From: Polaromonas glacialis
GTDB taxonomy: Bacteria; Pseudomonadota; Gammaproteobacteria; Burkholderiales; Burkholderiaceae_C
DNA length: 64,000 nucleotides
Direction: 5' to 3'
Assembly (NCBI RefSeq): GCF_000709345.1
Contig: NZ_KL448323.1
Location: 2,982,346 to 3,046,345 of the forward strand
Under the pieces are notes generated by a model. It had not been told where the DNA came from. It saw only the letters and a list, made by a program, of their open reading frames with translations, and ran no database searches. The translations under genes were made by a program, and so were the position numbers. Within the stretch, counting starts at the first letter, position 1; every line of letters begins with the position of its first letter. Positions 33,793 through 42,633 of the stretch are shown here, piece by piece.

Positions 33793-35928
33793 ATGAAGCT
33801 ACCTGTCGAACTGCTCCTGAAGGCCGAGGCGGACTTTCCGAAGAATCCCGCGCAGGTCAGAAGCGTCCAGTCGCGCATCGTTTCCCGTTCCGCACTGGTG
33901 CTTGACGGCCTGAACCACCTTGAGCGCCGGCGCGCGATGATTGCGGCGTCGGCACGGGAAAACGCGAGCCTGGCTTTCGAGCGCTACCTTGGCACCAACG
34001 ATCTGCTGCCCATCAACTACCTGCTCACCGGCTATGCGCAGTCGCGCGCGGTGGGCAGGATTCGCTACTTCGACAAGAAGGACCGGCGGACCGCCTTTGC
34101 CACCGGCTTCATGGTGTCACCTGAACTCATGATGACCAATCACCATGTGTTCCCCGTGTCCGATGTCGCCGAATTCGCAGCGCTGGCCGATGACGCCGGC
34201 ATCGAGTTCGGCTACGAATACGATCCGTTCGGAAAGCTGGGCGAGCCGGTGGTCCATGCGCTGGACCCCGAGGCCTTCCTGCACACCTCCAAGGCGCTGG
34301 ACCTGGCGCTGGTCGCCGTTCGCCCGCGCGATGTGACCGGCCTGCGCGATCTGCGCGACCAGGGCTACCTCATCCTGAATGGCCGGCTGGGAAAGGCGGG
34401 CACGGGCGACTACGCAACCATCGTTCAGCATCCCGATGGCAAGGAAAAGCAGATCGCGCTGCGTAACAACGAAATCATCGACAACGATCTGCCCGATGTC
34501 CTGATTTACAAAAGCGACACGGCGCCCGGAAGCAGCGGCGCGCCGGTGTTCAACAACGAGTGGCAGGTGATTGCGCTTCACAGCTCGGGGGTTGCCAAGA
34601 CCGACGCGGCCGGCCGCTACCTTGACAAAAGCGACCAGGTGATCGAGGTCGAAAACGGGCGGATCGACGAGTCGCGCGTCGTCTGGCTGAGCAATCGCGG
34701 GGTGCGTGTCAGCGCCCTCATGAAGCACCTGCTCGCCCCGGAAAGCGCCGTGGCGCTGCATCCGCTGGTCCAGGTCTTCTCAAGCCCCGCCTACACCGAC
34801 AGCCGCCCGTTCACCACGCTTCCACGGCCCAGGATTCTGGAAGAACCCGAGTTCAGGGGCGCGCCCGTTGCCGCATCGCCAGCCGGCATGTCGCCGCTTC
34901 CGGCAAGCCTGATCGAGATCCGGGTCAGCATTGGCAATGGACCGCCCGTCGTGCAGTCCATCGTGGGCGAAACCCCCGTCCAAACGGTTTCGCTGTTGAC
35001 CCAGAACGAGAAAAAGCTGGAGGACGCGCAGGACTATTCGACCTGCACGGGATTCGAGGAAGAATTTATGGGAATCCGGATTCCCATGCCGGTGCCCAGC
35101 GCCCGATTGCGCAGGCAGCTGGCTTTTCTGAAGGACGCGCCCGGCTCGTTCACGCTCAAGTACCACCACTTCAGCACGATCCTGCACGCGGTGCGCCGGG
35201 TGCCGGTGGTCAGCGCCATCAATGTGCACGGAAAGCACCGCTATGCCGCGCTCGGAAGCGGCACGCGACAAGACCACTGGCTGCGCGACAGCCGCGTTGA
35301 CCATGATGCGCAACTCGACGACAGGTGGTACGCCAAGAGCGGCTTTGACAAGGGCCACCTTTCACGCCGTGAAGACGCCGAATGGGGCGCCAGCCTGGCC
35401 TTCGCCAAGGCGGCGGCAGACCTCACCTGCTCCTACGCCAACGCCGTGCCGCAGGTGCCTGCGTTCAACCGCGCCATGATGGGCTACAACGGCCAATGGG
35501 GCCAGCTTGAAAAGAAGCTGCTGGAGGCCGGCGTGAAGAACGAGTCCGCCAAGAGCGCGCGCATCTGCGTCTTCAGCGGCCCGGTCTTCCTGGACGACGA
35601 TCCGGTCTACGCATCGGTCCAGGTGGCGCTGGGCGGTTTCAAGGTGGTGGCGTGGTTCAACCAGGACGGGGCGCTGCGGGCCACGGCCTTTCACCTGTCG
35701 CAAGACACGCTGATCGAAGGCATCGCGTTCGAGGCACTGAACTTCGACAAGCTGTTCAAGCTCCAGCAAGTGCCGCTTTCCTGGGTCGAGAGCGCCACCG
35801 GCCTGGAGTTTGCTTCCGTGCTTCGGGATGCCGATACCTTCAGCGAGGGCAACCCGCAGGCAGATGAAGCCGCGCTGGAACGCCTGGTCAGCGGCGGGCA
35901 GGCGCATTCCGCCAACGCGCAACCCTAG
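33793..35928 (+). CDS. Trypsin-like serine protease / NUC1-type DNA-RNA endonuclease fusion
   Basis: 711 residues, no signal peptide or membrane span, so probably cytoplasmic. Residues ~1-90 form a charged N-terminal region of unknown fold. Residues ~95-310 are a trypsin-like protease: H118 (TNHHVF), D170 (ALDLALVAV), S248 (PGSSGAP). A linker reaches ~415. Residues ~417-690 are a beta-beta-alpha-metal non-specific endonuclease: the lead-in CTGFEEEFMGIRIPMP, the DRGH-type motif as DKGH (D519-H522) and the Asn region ANAVPQVPAFNRAM. All catalytic residues of both halves are present. Neighbours are uspA/dodecin (divergent) and modABC. Likely a protease-gated nuclease in stress or phage defence; this is inference. 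Confidence 0.85.
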   Translation: MKLPVELLLKAEADFPKNPAQVRSVQSRIVSRSALVLDGLNHLERRRAMIAASARENASLAFERYLGTNDLLPINYLLTGYAQSRAVGRIRYFDKKDRRTAFATGFMVSPELMMTNHHVFPVSDVAEFAALADDAGIEFGYEYDPFGKLGEPVVHALDPEAFLHTSKALDLALVAVRPRDVTGLRDLRDQGYLILNGRLGKAGTGDYATIVQHPDGKEKQIALRNNEIIDNDLPDVLIYKSDTAPGSSGAPVFNNEWQVIALHSSGVAKTDAAGRYLDKSDQVIEVENGRIDESRVVWLSNRGVRVSALMKHLLAPESAVALHPLVQVFSSPAYTDSRPFTTLPRPRILEEPEFRGAPVAASPAGMSPLPASLIEIRVSIGNGPPVVQSIVGETPVQTVSLLTQNEKKLEDAQDYSTCTGFEEEFMGIRIPMPVPSARLRRQLAFLKDAPGSFTLKYHHFSTILHAVRRVPVVSAINVHGKHRYAALGSGTRQDHWLRDSRVDHDAQLDDRWYAKSGFDKGHLSRREDAEWGASLAFAKAAADLTCSYANAVPQVPAFNRAMMGYNGQWGQLEKKLLEAGVKNESAKSARICVFSGPVFLDDDPVYASVQVALGGFKVVAWFNQDGALRATAFHLSQDTLIEGIAFEALNFDKLFKLQQVPLSWVESATGLEFASVLRDADTFSEGNPQADEAALERLVSGGQAHSANAQP

Positions 35929-35949
35929 TGTCGCGCAAAGCCTGACATA

Positions 35950-36021
35950 TTTGCTACTGAATTTATAGCTGCTTGCGCATACCAGCCGTGCGCAACAGGC
36001 CTGTTTGATACATAAAATGCG
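35950..36021 (+). repeat. Repeat family A copy (after protease-nuclease gene)
   Basis: TTTGCTACTGAATTTATAGC, TGCTTGCGCATACC, GTGCGCAACAGGCC, TGTTTGATACATAAAATGC: a complete copy 21 nt after the stop codon. Confidence 0.7.
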
Positions 36022-36229
36022 TTTTCCTGGATAAAACGGATGCACTCCAGGAGCGCCGGCCTTCGGCGATGGCTGGGCCTGACCCGCGTGCATGGACAAG
36101 TGGCACGTTCCGTCACGGCGGATGCGTTATGCTTTTCGCTGCATCTTTTTTGGCCTGGCGAACCGCGCAGCCCGAAAAAGCGTGCCTTGCCGGTTCCCGG
36201 CCAGGGTTTTCAACCTCAGGAAACACGCG

Positions 36230-36997
36230 ATGAAGCACACGAGGCACCTTCTTGCCGCCAGCGCCTTGCTGCTCTGCCTGGCCGCCCACGCCGGGAAAGC
36301 CACGGTCGCGGCGGCCTCCGACCTCAAGTTCGCCATGGAAGAAGTGGCGGCACGCTTCGAGAAGGAAACCGGCCACCAGCTGGTGCTCGTGTTCGGCTCC
36401 TCGGGCAACTTCAAGACCCAGATCCTGCAAGGCGCACCGTTCCACCTGTTCATGTCGGCGGACGAGAATTTTGTCTATGAACTGGCTGACGCAGGCAAGA
36501 CGCAGGACCGGGGACGTGCCTACGCGGTAGGCCGCATCGGCATCATGGTGCCGCCCGGCTCGCCGCTCAGGGCCGACGGCGAGCTCAAGGACCTGGCCGC
36601 CGCGCTCAAGGACGGCCGGCTGCAGAAATTCGCCATCGCCAACCCCGAACACGCGCCGTATGGCGCACGCGCCAGGGAAGCGCTGCAGCACGCCGGGTTG
36701 TGGGAGAGCCTGCAGGGCAAACTCGTGCTGGGGGAAAACATCTCGCAAACGGCGCAGTTCGCCACGTCGGGCTCGACGCAGGGCGGGATCATTGCCCTGT
36801 CGCTGGCGCGCGCTCCGGCGATTTCCAGACTCGGCGCCTTCCAGCTCATCCCCGAGAACTGGCACCAGCCGCTCAGGCAGCGCATGGTGCTGCTCAAGGG
36901 AGCGCCGCCAGAAGCGAAGGCCTTCTACACCTATATCTCCACGCCCGCTGCCCGCGAGATCATGGAGCGCCATGGCTTTGCCATGCCTGCTCGTTAA
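36230..36997 (+). CDS. modA: Molybdate ABC transporter substrate-binding protein
   Basis: 255 residues from ATG 36230 with CAGGAAA upstream. Signal peptide HTRHLLAASALLLCLAAHAG. The mature start KATVAAASDLKFAMEEVAAR, then FGSSGNFKTQILQGAPFHLF and FMSADENFVYEL are the oxyanion-binding elements of ModA (AASDL, GSSG, SAD). It delivers molybdate or tungstate to ModBC. First gene of modABC. I could not find a convincing ModE box in the 200 nt upstream. Confidence 0.93.
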   Translation: MKHTRHLLAASALLLCLAAHAGKATVAAASDLKFAMEEVAARFEKETGHQLVLVFGSSGNFKTQILQGAPFHLFMSADENFVYELADAGKTQDRGRAYAVGRIGIMVPPGSPLRADGELKDLAAALKDGRLQKFAIANPEHAPYGARAREALQHAGLWESLQGKLVLGENISQTAQFATSGSTQGGIIALSLARAPAISRLGAFQLIPENWHQPLRQRMVLLKGAPPEAKAFYTYISTPAAREIMERHGFAMPAR

Positions 36998-37012
36998 GCG
37001 CGGCACGGCCGA

Positions 37013-37681
37013 ATGATGGACTGGCAGGCCTTGGCGCTTTCGCTTGAGCTGGCGGCGGTCACGCTGCTGGTGCTGTTGCCGGCCGGGCTGCTGCTGGGCC
37101 GCTGGCTGGCCTACACGCGTTTTTCAGGCAAGGCCTGGATCGAGGCGCTGGTGGTGCTGCCGCTGGTGCTGCCGCCGACTGTTCTGGGCTATTACCTGCT
37201 GGTGTCGCTGGGCGGCGCGTCGCCCATCGGCCGATGGCTGGCCGACACCTGGGGGATCAGCCTTAGCTTCAACTTCCTGGGCCTGCTGGTGGCGTCGCTG
37301 GTGTTCAACATTCCGTTTCTGGTGCAGCCGGTCCAGCGGGCATTTGAAGCGATACCGCGTGACCTGGCGGAAGCGGCAGCGGTCAGCGGCCTGAACGGCT
37401 GGCTGTCCTTCTGGCGCGTCGAGTTGCCGCTGGCCTGGCCCGGCGTGCTGTCGGCGGTGGTGCTGACCTTCGTGCATACGCTGGGCGAGTTCGGCGTGGT
37501 GCTGATGGTGGGCGGCAGCATTCCTGGGGAAACCCGAACCATTGCCGTGTCCATCTACGACCGGGTGCAGTCCTTCGATCTCGCGGGCGCCAACCAGATG
37601 GCTTTGCTGCTGGTGGTGTTCTCCCTGGCGGCGGTGGGCGCCTCGTTTTTCGCGTCGGCGCGGCTGTCCGTACGGCGATGA
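37013..37681 (+). CDS. modB: Molybdate ABC transporter permease
   Basis: 222 residues with about five membrane spans. Motifs: LVVLPLVLPPTVLGYYLLV, FNIPFLVQPVQRAFEAIPRD and the EAA loop EAAAVSGLNGWLSFWRVELP, followed by AWPGVLSAVVLTFVHTLGEF. This is the standard ModB layout. It starts 15 nt after modA and ends in an ATGA overlap with modC. Confidence 0.95.
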   Translation: MMDWQALALSLELAAVTLLVLLPAGLLLGRWLAYTRFSGKAWIEALVVLPLVLPPTVLGYYLLVSLGGASPIGRWLADTWGISLSFNFLGLLVASLVFNIPFLVQPVQRAFEAIPRDLAEAAAVSGLNGWLSFWRVELPLAWPGVLSAVVLTFVHTLGEFGVVLMVGGSIPGETRTIAVSIYDRVQSFDLAGANQMALLLVVFSLAAVGASFFASARLSVRR

Positions 37682-38808
37682 GCAGCCGGGCCCGGGCACT
37701 TGACGTCGAAGTCGAGCAATTGCTTCCCATGCCCCTGAGCGGCAGTCTGCATTGCGGACCTGGCGAACTGCTGGCGCTGGTCGGCCCTTCGGGTGCGGGC
37801 AAGACATCGCTGGTGCGCATCCTGGCCGGGCTGATGCGGCCGGAGCGCGGCCGCATCGTGGTCGGTGGCGAGGTGTGGTGCGACACGGCGCGGGGCGTGT
37901 ACCTGTCACCGCAGCGCCGCCACGTCGGCCTGGTGTTCCAGAGCTATGCCTTGATGCCCCACCTGAACGCCATCGCCAACGTCTCGCTGCCGCTGCTGCA
38001 CCTGCCCCCTGAGGCACGCCTGGCGCAGGCGCGTCACTGGCTGGACCATGTCGGCCTGAGCCCGGACCAGCAGATGCGCCGGCCGGCGGGCCTGTCGGGT
38101 GGACAGCAGCAGCGCGTCGCCATCGCCCGGGCGCTGGCGCGCGAACCCCGGCTGATGCTGCTCGACGAGCCGTTTTCCGCCGTGGACCAGATGAGCCGCC
38201 AGGGCCTGTACAGGCTGCTGGCGGACTTGCGCCGCGAACTTTTCATTCCCATCGTCCTGGTCACGCATGACCTGAACGAAGCCCGCATGCTGGCCGACCG
38301 GCTGGTGGTGATGGATGCGGGCCAGGTGCTCCAGCAAGGCTCGCCGGCCAGCATTCACCACGCACCGCGCAACGCCCGGGTCGCCGACCTGGTGGGCATT
38401 CACAACCGCTTCATGGGGCAATGGATGGGGCCTGCCGATGCACCGGGCCAGGGGCTGCTGCGCTGGACGGGTGAAGGCGGTGCAGCCTTGCAGGCGCCCG
38501 TGCTCCAGGTGCGCGACAAAGGCAGGCTGCCCGTGGGGCAAGCGGTGAACTGGGTGCTGCCGAGCGACGCCATTGCGCTGCTCGGTCCAGGCGCAGCCGA
38601 GCGTCCTGGCGATTTCAGCGCGGAAGTGATGGAAGCGCGCCACCTGGGTGAAATCACGCTGGTCACCTTGACGCTGGCCGCCATCCCCGGCGCACGCCTG
38701 CGGCTGACGCTCTCGGGCGTGCAGCGTCAAAGCCTGGCGGTGGGCACGCCGGTCAACGTTCGCCTCGACCTGGACCTGGTGCATGTGATGCCGGTTCGTT
38801 CGCCCTGA
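37678..38808 (+). CDS. modC: Molybdate ABC transporter ATP-binding protein
   Basis: 376 residues. Walker A LVGPSGAGKTSLVRILAGL, Q-loop VGLVFQSYALMPHL, signature LSGGQQQRVAIARALAREP, Walker B LMLLDEPFSAVD and the switch His in LVTHDLNEAR. The C-terminal ~120 residues are a TOBE/molybdate-binding regulatory domain (FSAEVMEARHLGEITLVTLT). ATGA overlap with modB couples translation. Confidence 0.94.
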   Translation: MSSRARALDVEVEQLLPMPLSGSLHCGPGELLALVGPSGAGKTSLVRILAGLMRPERGRIVVGGEVWCDTARGVYLSPQRRHVGLVFQSYALMPHLNAIANVSLPLLHLPPEARLAQARHWLDHVGLSPDQQMRRPAGLSGGQQQRVAIARALAREPRLMLLDEPFSAVDQMSRQGLYRLLADLRRELFIPIVLVTHDLNEARMLADRLVVMDAGQVLQQGSPASIHHAPRNARVADLVGIHNRFMGQWMGPADAPGQGLLRWTGEGGAALQAPVLQVRDKGRLPVGQAVNWVLPSDAIALLGPGAAERPGDFSAEVMEARHLGEITLVTLTLAAIPGARLRLTLSGVQRQSLAVGTPVNVRLDLDLVHVMPVRSP

Positions 38809-38850
38809 GGCACTCCTGCGTTCACGCAAACACGGCAACCGGAAACAAAA

Positions 38851-38873
38851 ACGCCAACCGGGTCGGTTGGCGT
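38851..38873 (-). terminator. Minus-strand terminator, probably the displaced tRNA-Arg terminator
   Basis: ACGCCAACCG (38851-38860), 3-nt loop, perfect complement (38864-38873). On the minus strand the stem is followed by TTTTTGTTT, so it terminates leftward transcription. No leftward gene lies next to it, but the partial tRNA-Arg copy at 38912-38934 does; it was probably the terminator of that tRNA before an insertion separated them. Confidence 0.65.
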
Positions 38874-38911
38874 GATGGCAAGGAAACGCAAGGGTTTCCG
38901 GATGTCGAAAA

Positions 38912-38934
38912 TGGTGCGGCTGGCGGGGATCGAA
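38912..38934 (-). repeat. Duplicated 3' end of tRNA-Arg (distal attachment-site copy)
   Basis: 23 bp identical to 41362-41384: CCA end, acceptor 3' strand, and T-arm up to the TTCGATC loop of tRNA-Arg(CCG), on the minus strand. The two copies are direct repeats about 2.45 kb apart, the hallmark of tyrosine-recombinase integration at a tRNA 3' end. Confidence 0.8.
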
Positions 38935-39487
38935 TTCGTGAAGCAGCGTATCAAGTCCGACACCTGAAACACGGTTTCTCTAAATAGATTCTTGCAGATA
39001 CAACCTACGGACAGCCGTGAAGGGTCGATGATTTAAGCGTGCAGCTCGACTGAGCTGGTGCAAATTTGACGGAGTTGTACGCGCCAGTTACCAGAGCAGT
39101 ACCAGCAGGTCGCTGTACTTACCGTACCGATCAACTTGCCCATCAGTCTGGGTGATGTCTGCAACAAGGTGCTGGTGTAGCTCATGGGTTGGGGTATAGA
39201 ACAGGAAAATTACACCGCTGTGCTTCAGTACGCTCTACCCAAAAATTTGACTGAATTTCCTTTGCATGACCCGCCCAAGTAGGCGGCCAGCACTCTGCTA
39301 CGTCACCTCAAGGGGAAATATTTATCACCACAGCGGTTAACAAAAGGATTGCGACTGGATGTAAAAAAAGTAGAGGGCGGCACAGGGATTTGGCATGCTC
39401 AAGCCCCGTCATCATTGGATCCGCTGAATAACTTTTGTCAGCCTTATCCTGATTTGACGACCTTATCCGTTTCCCTAGGAGCATGTG

Positions 39488-41248
39488 ATGAACAAAACAG
39501 TTTTAGCGGCTTCGCTCGCTTTGGCCCTTACGGTTAGTGTGGTTGGCAAGGCAGCCCATGCCCAGCAATCAGTGACTTCTGCAGTTGGCCAAGGCATGTC
39601 CAGCGTGAATGTTTCGACTGTGAGCGCGACGCTTGTACCCCAGCCACCTACGCTGGTAAATACCACGACTGCTGATTATCAGGATTTGAAGACTTCCAGC
39701 GCGCTCGCTGATGGCGGCTATCTGTTGGTGTGGGACACCACCACCATGAACCCGGCACGAGATGGATCGCGCTTTTACCTCCAACGCTTCGATAGTGAAG
39801 GCAATAGGGTAGGCGGTGAAACCCGACTGCAGCTCACTGTTCAAGACGGCTCCATTGCCGTGCTAACCAACGGTGACATCGTCGTCGCGTACAAGGGTGC
39901 ACGGGATGCGCAAGGCAAAGTAATCACGTCGCCTAACGCTTCATCTGGTGCATTTATTCAGAAGTTCAATGCCAGCGGCATTCAAATCATGCCGGAAACC
40001 GCTGTTGCCACAACCTTTGGAACTTCTACCACCTATGGCTTTGTAACGGTCGTGCCATTGACAGACGGGGGCTTCGTGGTCAGCTGGACATCGCGAGACG
40101 AGTCCTCAGGCACCGTAAGGAACAGTTTTTCCGCTCAGAGTTATAACAGTTCGGGCCAACGCAGCGGCAGCCCTGTCGTGCTGTCAGCCGACAGCTTTCC
40201 ACCTTCGAGGCCCATCGATTACTCGATTCAAGCGTCTCCTGATGGGGGATACCTGGTTTATAAGCGCATGATTGACACCGCGAACTCCTCGGGATGCTTC
40301 GGTGCAATGAGTGAGCCAACGATTACGTCAGTGTCTTATTACGACAAGAACCTGGTTCCTAAACAAATACTTGCGCCGACCCATTGTGGTATTTTGATGC
40401 CGTTAAAAGGCGATCAATACATGATGTTCGGCGCCAATGCCACCGGCCCCTACAGTCAATTGATTGATGGCAATGGCAGTTTGGTCGGTCCGCAAAAACC
40501 GATAGCAGCCAGAAGTGAATTCAGAAACCCGGAGTTTACGATCTTCACTGGAAGGACCGTGCTGGTCGATGGAAGCTATTTGCTGTTCTGGTACTCGGGT
40601 GCGAGCGGCAACAAGGGTCAAAGGTACACCAGCAAGGGCGACCCGATTGGGGATGTCTTTACCATTGCCGCGACGCCCAAGAACATCTTGCCACTGACTG
40701 GCGGCAGTGTCACAGTGGCTTGGTCTGCATCCAATGAGATCGCCAATAATCTGCTTGATGTCTATATGCAGCGCTTAAACAAGCCCGAGGCGGCTGGCTG
40801 CGCAGAGTCGGCTGCCTGGGTCCTGGGCCAGCAGTACGTCGCCGGCGCCCGAGTTACCTATACCGATGGCCTCACCTACGTCGCCAAGTTCGCCAATCCG
40901 GGTTACAACCCCACCATCAGCACCTTCTTCTGGGCTCCGGTTGCTTGCTGCACCAAGCCGGCTGCCTGGGTCAGGGGCCAGCAGTACGCGGCCGGCGCCC
41001 TCGTCTCCTACTCTAATGGCCTGCCCTATGTCGCCAAGCTCGCCAACCCCGGCTACGACCCCACCATCAGCACCTTCTTCTGGGCTCCTGTGGCTTGCAC
41101 CAAGCCGGCTGCATGGGTCTCGGGCCAGCAGTACGCCGCCGGCGCCCTCGCCACCTACTCCAATGGCCTGACCTATGTCGCCAAGTTCGACAACCCGGGC
41201 TACGACCCCACCATCAGCACCTACTTCTGGGCTCCTGTAGGTTACTGA
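39488..41248 (+). CDS. Secreted protein with three chitin-binding-like (CBM5/12-type) tandem repeats
   Basis: 586 residues from ATG 39488; TAGGAG (39476-39481) is the SD. Signal peptide: KTVLAASLALALTVSVVGKA, cleaved near AHA-QQ. The N-terminal ~430 residues have recurring GGYLLVW / GGFVVSW / GDIVVAY / GSYLLFW strands, suggesting a beta-propeller-like fold. From ~442 three 46-50-residue repeats follow, each AAWVxGQQYxAGAxVxYxxG, LTYVAKF, NPGYxPTISTFFWAPV. The W-YxxGxxVxYxGxxYxAK pattern is that of ChtBD3/CBM5-12 carbohydrate-binding modules. Substrate (chitin or another polysaccharide) is inferred. Codon use differs from the neighbours, consistent with transfer. Confidence 0.7.
   Translation: MNKTVLAASLALALTVSVVGKAAHAQQSVTSAVGQGMSSVNVSTVSATLVPQPPTLVNTTTADYQDLKTSSALADGGYLLVWDTTTMNPARDGSRFYLQRFDSEGNRVGGETRLQLTVQDGSIAVLTNGDIVVAYKGARDAQGKVITSPNASSGAFIQKFNASGIQIMPETAVATTFGTSTTYGFVTVVPLTDGGFVVSWTSRDESSGTVRNSFSAQSYNSSGQRSGSPVVLSADSFPPSRPIDYSIQASPDGGYLVYKRMIDTANSSGCFGAMSEPTITSVSYYDKNLVPKQILAPTHCGILMPLKGDQYMMFGANATGPYSQLIDGNGSLVGPQKPIAARSEFRNPEFTIFTGRTVLVDGSYLLFWYSGASGNKGQRYTSKGDPIGDVFTIAATPKNILPLTGGSVTVAWSASNEIANNLLDVYMQRLNKPEAAGCAESAAWVLGQQYVAGARVTYTDGLTYVAKFANPGYNPTISTFFWAPVACCTKPAAWVRGQQYAAGALVSYSNGLPYVAKLANPGYDPTISTFFWAPVACTKPAAWVSGQQYAAGALATYSNGLTYVAKFDNPGYDPTISTYFWAPVGY
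40811..41246 (+). repeat. Three near-identical tandem repeats (150, 147, ~139 bp)
   Basis: Units begin at GCTGCxTGGG at 40811, 40961 and 41108. They are highly similar at DNA level over their whole length, including silent positions, so the array expanded recently or is kept homogeneous by recombination. Confidence 0.85.
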
Positions 41249-41361
41249 CTGGCTTGCTTGCTTGGTTGCTTTCTTAAGTTAGCACTGCCTTTGTAGCAAG
41301 GCGATGCAGCAGACGAAAAAGAGAAATAAAAGCCCTTTTCAATCAAGGACTTATGTAATGT

Positions 41362-41437
41362 TGGTGCGGCTGGCGGGGATCGAACCCACGACCCTTGGCT
41401 TCGGAGGCCAATACTCTATCCACTGAGCTACAGCCGC
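41362..41437 (-). tRNA. tRNA-Arg (anticodon CCG)
   Basis: 76 nt with encoded CCA. Acceptor GCGGCTG pairs with CAGCCGC; D-arm AGCTCAGTGGATAGAG; anticodon stem TTGGC/GCCAA around loop CTCCGAA, giving anticodon CCG (decodes CGG); T-arm GTGGG-TTCGATC-CCCGC. The 3' 23 nt are duplicated at 38912-38934. Confidence 0.97.
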
Positions 41438-41633
41438 AACGCTGAAAATAAACGACTTTCGCCAAAATCCGGAAGCTTGAGGCGACTGACCGGCTTGGAC
41501 AAGCAAAACCGGGCATAACTACGGATTCTATCAGCCGGCCCGGACCACGTCAGGATTTCCATGGCCCCCGCTATAATGCGAGCCTACTGAAGCAGCCCGC
41601 AACAGTCCCCGACTTTCTGTTTTTGAGGACGCC

Positions 41634-42530
41634 ATGAGCGCAAACGATCACACCACGGCCCATGAAGAAGCCCACACGGGCCCGATCAAAACCCCCAAGC
41701 AGTTGCTGGCAGCGGTTTTTTTCTCTTTTGTTGTTCCGGTTTTTGCAATTATCGGCCTGGTTTACTACGTCGCCTCGGCCGACAAACCCATGGCCGGTGC
41801 CGACGATGGCGGCCGCGCCATTGCCGAGCGCATCCAGAAAGTCGGCATGGTTGAAATCCGCGACGCCAACCGGCCCCTTCGCGCAGGCGAGGAAGTCTAC
41901 AAAGCCCAATGCATTGCCTGCCATGCGGCGGGCGCGGCAGGCGCTCCCAAGTTCGGCGACGCCGCGGCCTGGGCGCCGCGCATTGCCACCGGCTACGACA
42001 TGCTGCTGACTTCCGCGCTCAAGGGCAAGGGCGCCATGGCGGCGCAGGGCGGCGGCGACTTTCAGGACGTTGAAATCGGCCGCGCCGTGGTGTACATGAC
42101 AGCCGCCGCAGGCGGCAAGTTTGCAGAGCCCGCCGTGCCAGCAGCAGGCGCAGCGGATGCGCCCGCTGCAGCGGCGGCTCCGGCCATGCCGGCGGCGCCT
42201 GCCGCGGTGGCCGCTGCCACGCCCGCGCCATCAGCAGCGCCCGCCGCCGCAACGGCGCCTGCCGCAGCGGTCCAGGTGGCAGCCGCCAATCCAGGCGCTG
42301 GCGAAGCGCTTTACAAACAGGCTTGCGTGGCTTGTCATGCCGCAGGCGTGGCCGGCTCGCCCAAGTTTGGCGACAAGGCAGCCTGGGCGCCGCGCATCCA
42401 GACCGGCATTGACGCCCTGACCGCCAGCGTCATCAAGGGCAAGGGCGCGATGCCACCCAAGGGCGGCTCTGCCGGCTCGGACGCAGACATTCGTTCAGCG
42501 GTGGTCTACATGGTGAACGCTGCCAAATAA
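41634..42530 (+). CDS. Membrane-anchored di-haem cytochrome c (c5-type tandem domains)
   Basis: 298 residues. One N-terminal membrane anchor (LLAAVFFSFVVPVFAIIGLV, ~24-45). Two similar cytochrome c5-like domains follow: haem motif C93-x2-C96-H97 with Met in GKGAMAAQGG, and C231-x2-C234-H235 with Met in GKGAMPPKGG. They are joined by a ~55-residue Ala/Pro linker (for example PAAPAAVAAATPAPS), which lets the second domain swing in the periplasm. A role in electron delivery to a terminal oxidase is likely. A terminator follows. Confidence 0.92.
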   Translation: MSANDHTTAHEEAHTGPIKTPKQLLAAVFFSFVVPVFAIIGLVYYVASADKPMAGADDGGRAIAERIQKVGMVEIRDANRPLRAGEEVYKAQCIACHAAGAAGAPKFGDAAAWAPRIATGYDMLLTSALKGKGAMAAQGGGDFQDVEIGRAVVYMTAAAGGKFAEPAVPAAGAADAPAAAAAPAMPAAPAAVAAATPAPSAAPAAATAPAAAVQVAAANPGAGEALYKQACVACHAAGVAGSPKFGDKAAWAPRIQTGIDALTASVIKGKGAMPPKGGSAGSDADIRSAVVYMVNAAK

Positions 42531-42553
42531 ACACAGCAGCATCGCAAACCAGA

Positions 42554-42580
42554 AAAGCCGGTCACTGACCGGCTTTTTTT
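42554..42580 (+). terminator. Intrinsic terminator after cytochrome gene
   Basis: AAGCCGGT, short loop CACTG, ACCGGCTT, then TTTTT to 42580; symmetrical A and T flanks allow bidirectional action toward the convergent gene as well. Confidence 0.85.
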
Positions 42581-42633
42581 CGTAAAAATTCAATGAAAAT
42601 GACCGTTTACGCAAGCTGCGCAAGCATATACTG

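Larger units (their letters stand above)
38935..41361. mobile_element. Integrated islet between tRNA-Arg att copies
   Basis: About 2.4 kb bounded by 23-bp direct repeats of the tRNA-Arg 3' end. The DNA inside is visibly more AT-rich, with less GC3 bias than the flanks. It carries one intact gene for a secreted repeat protein and no recognisable integrase. 38935-39487 (550 nt) has no convincing coding frame and may be decayed element DNA. It is most simply a deletion derivative of an integrative element. Confidence 0.65.

Noticed and set aside
36023-36229. ModE box or molybdenum-cofactor riboswitch upstream of modA
   Set aside because: I looked for the ModE palindrome and for a Moco-like fold and saw neither; CGTTAT near 36125 has no matching half-site.
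38935-39487. Integrase or recombination directionality gene in the left part of the islet
   Set aside because: All frames are broken and no Arg-His-Arg-Tyr pattern is seen; probably lost by deletion.
40811-41246. CRISPR-like array
   Set aside because: Units are ~147-150 bp, coding, and without short-repeat/spacer structure; they are protein repeats.
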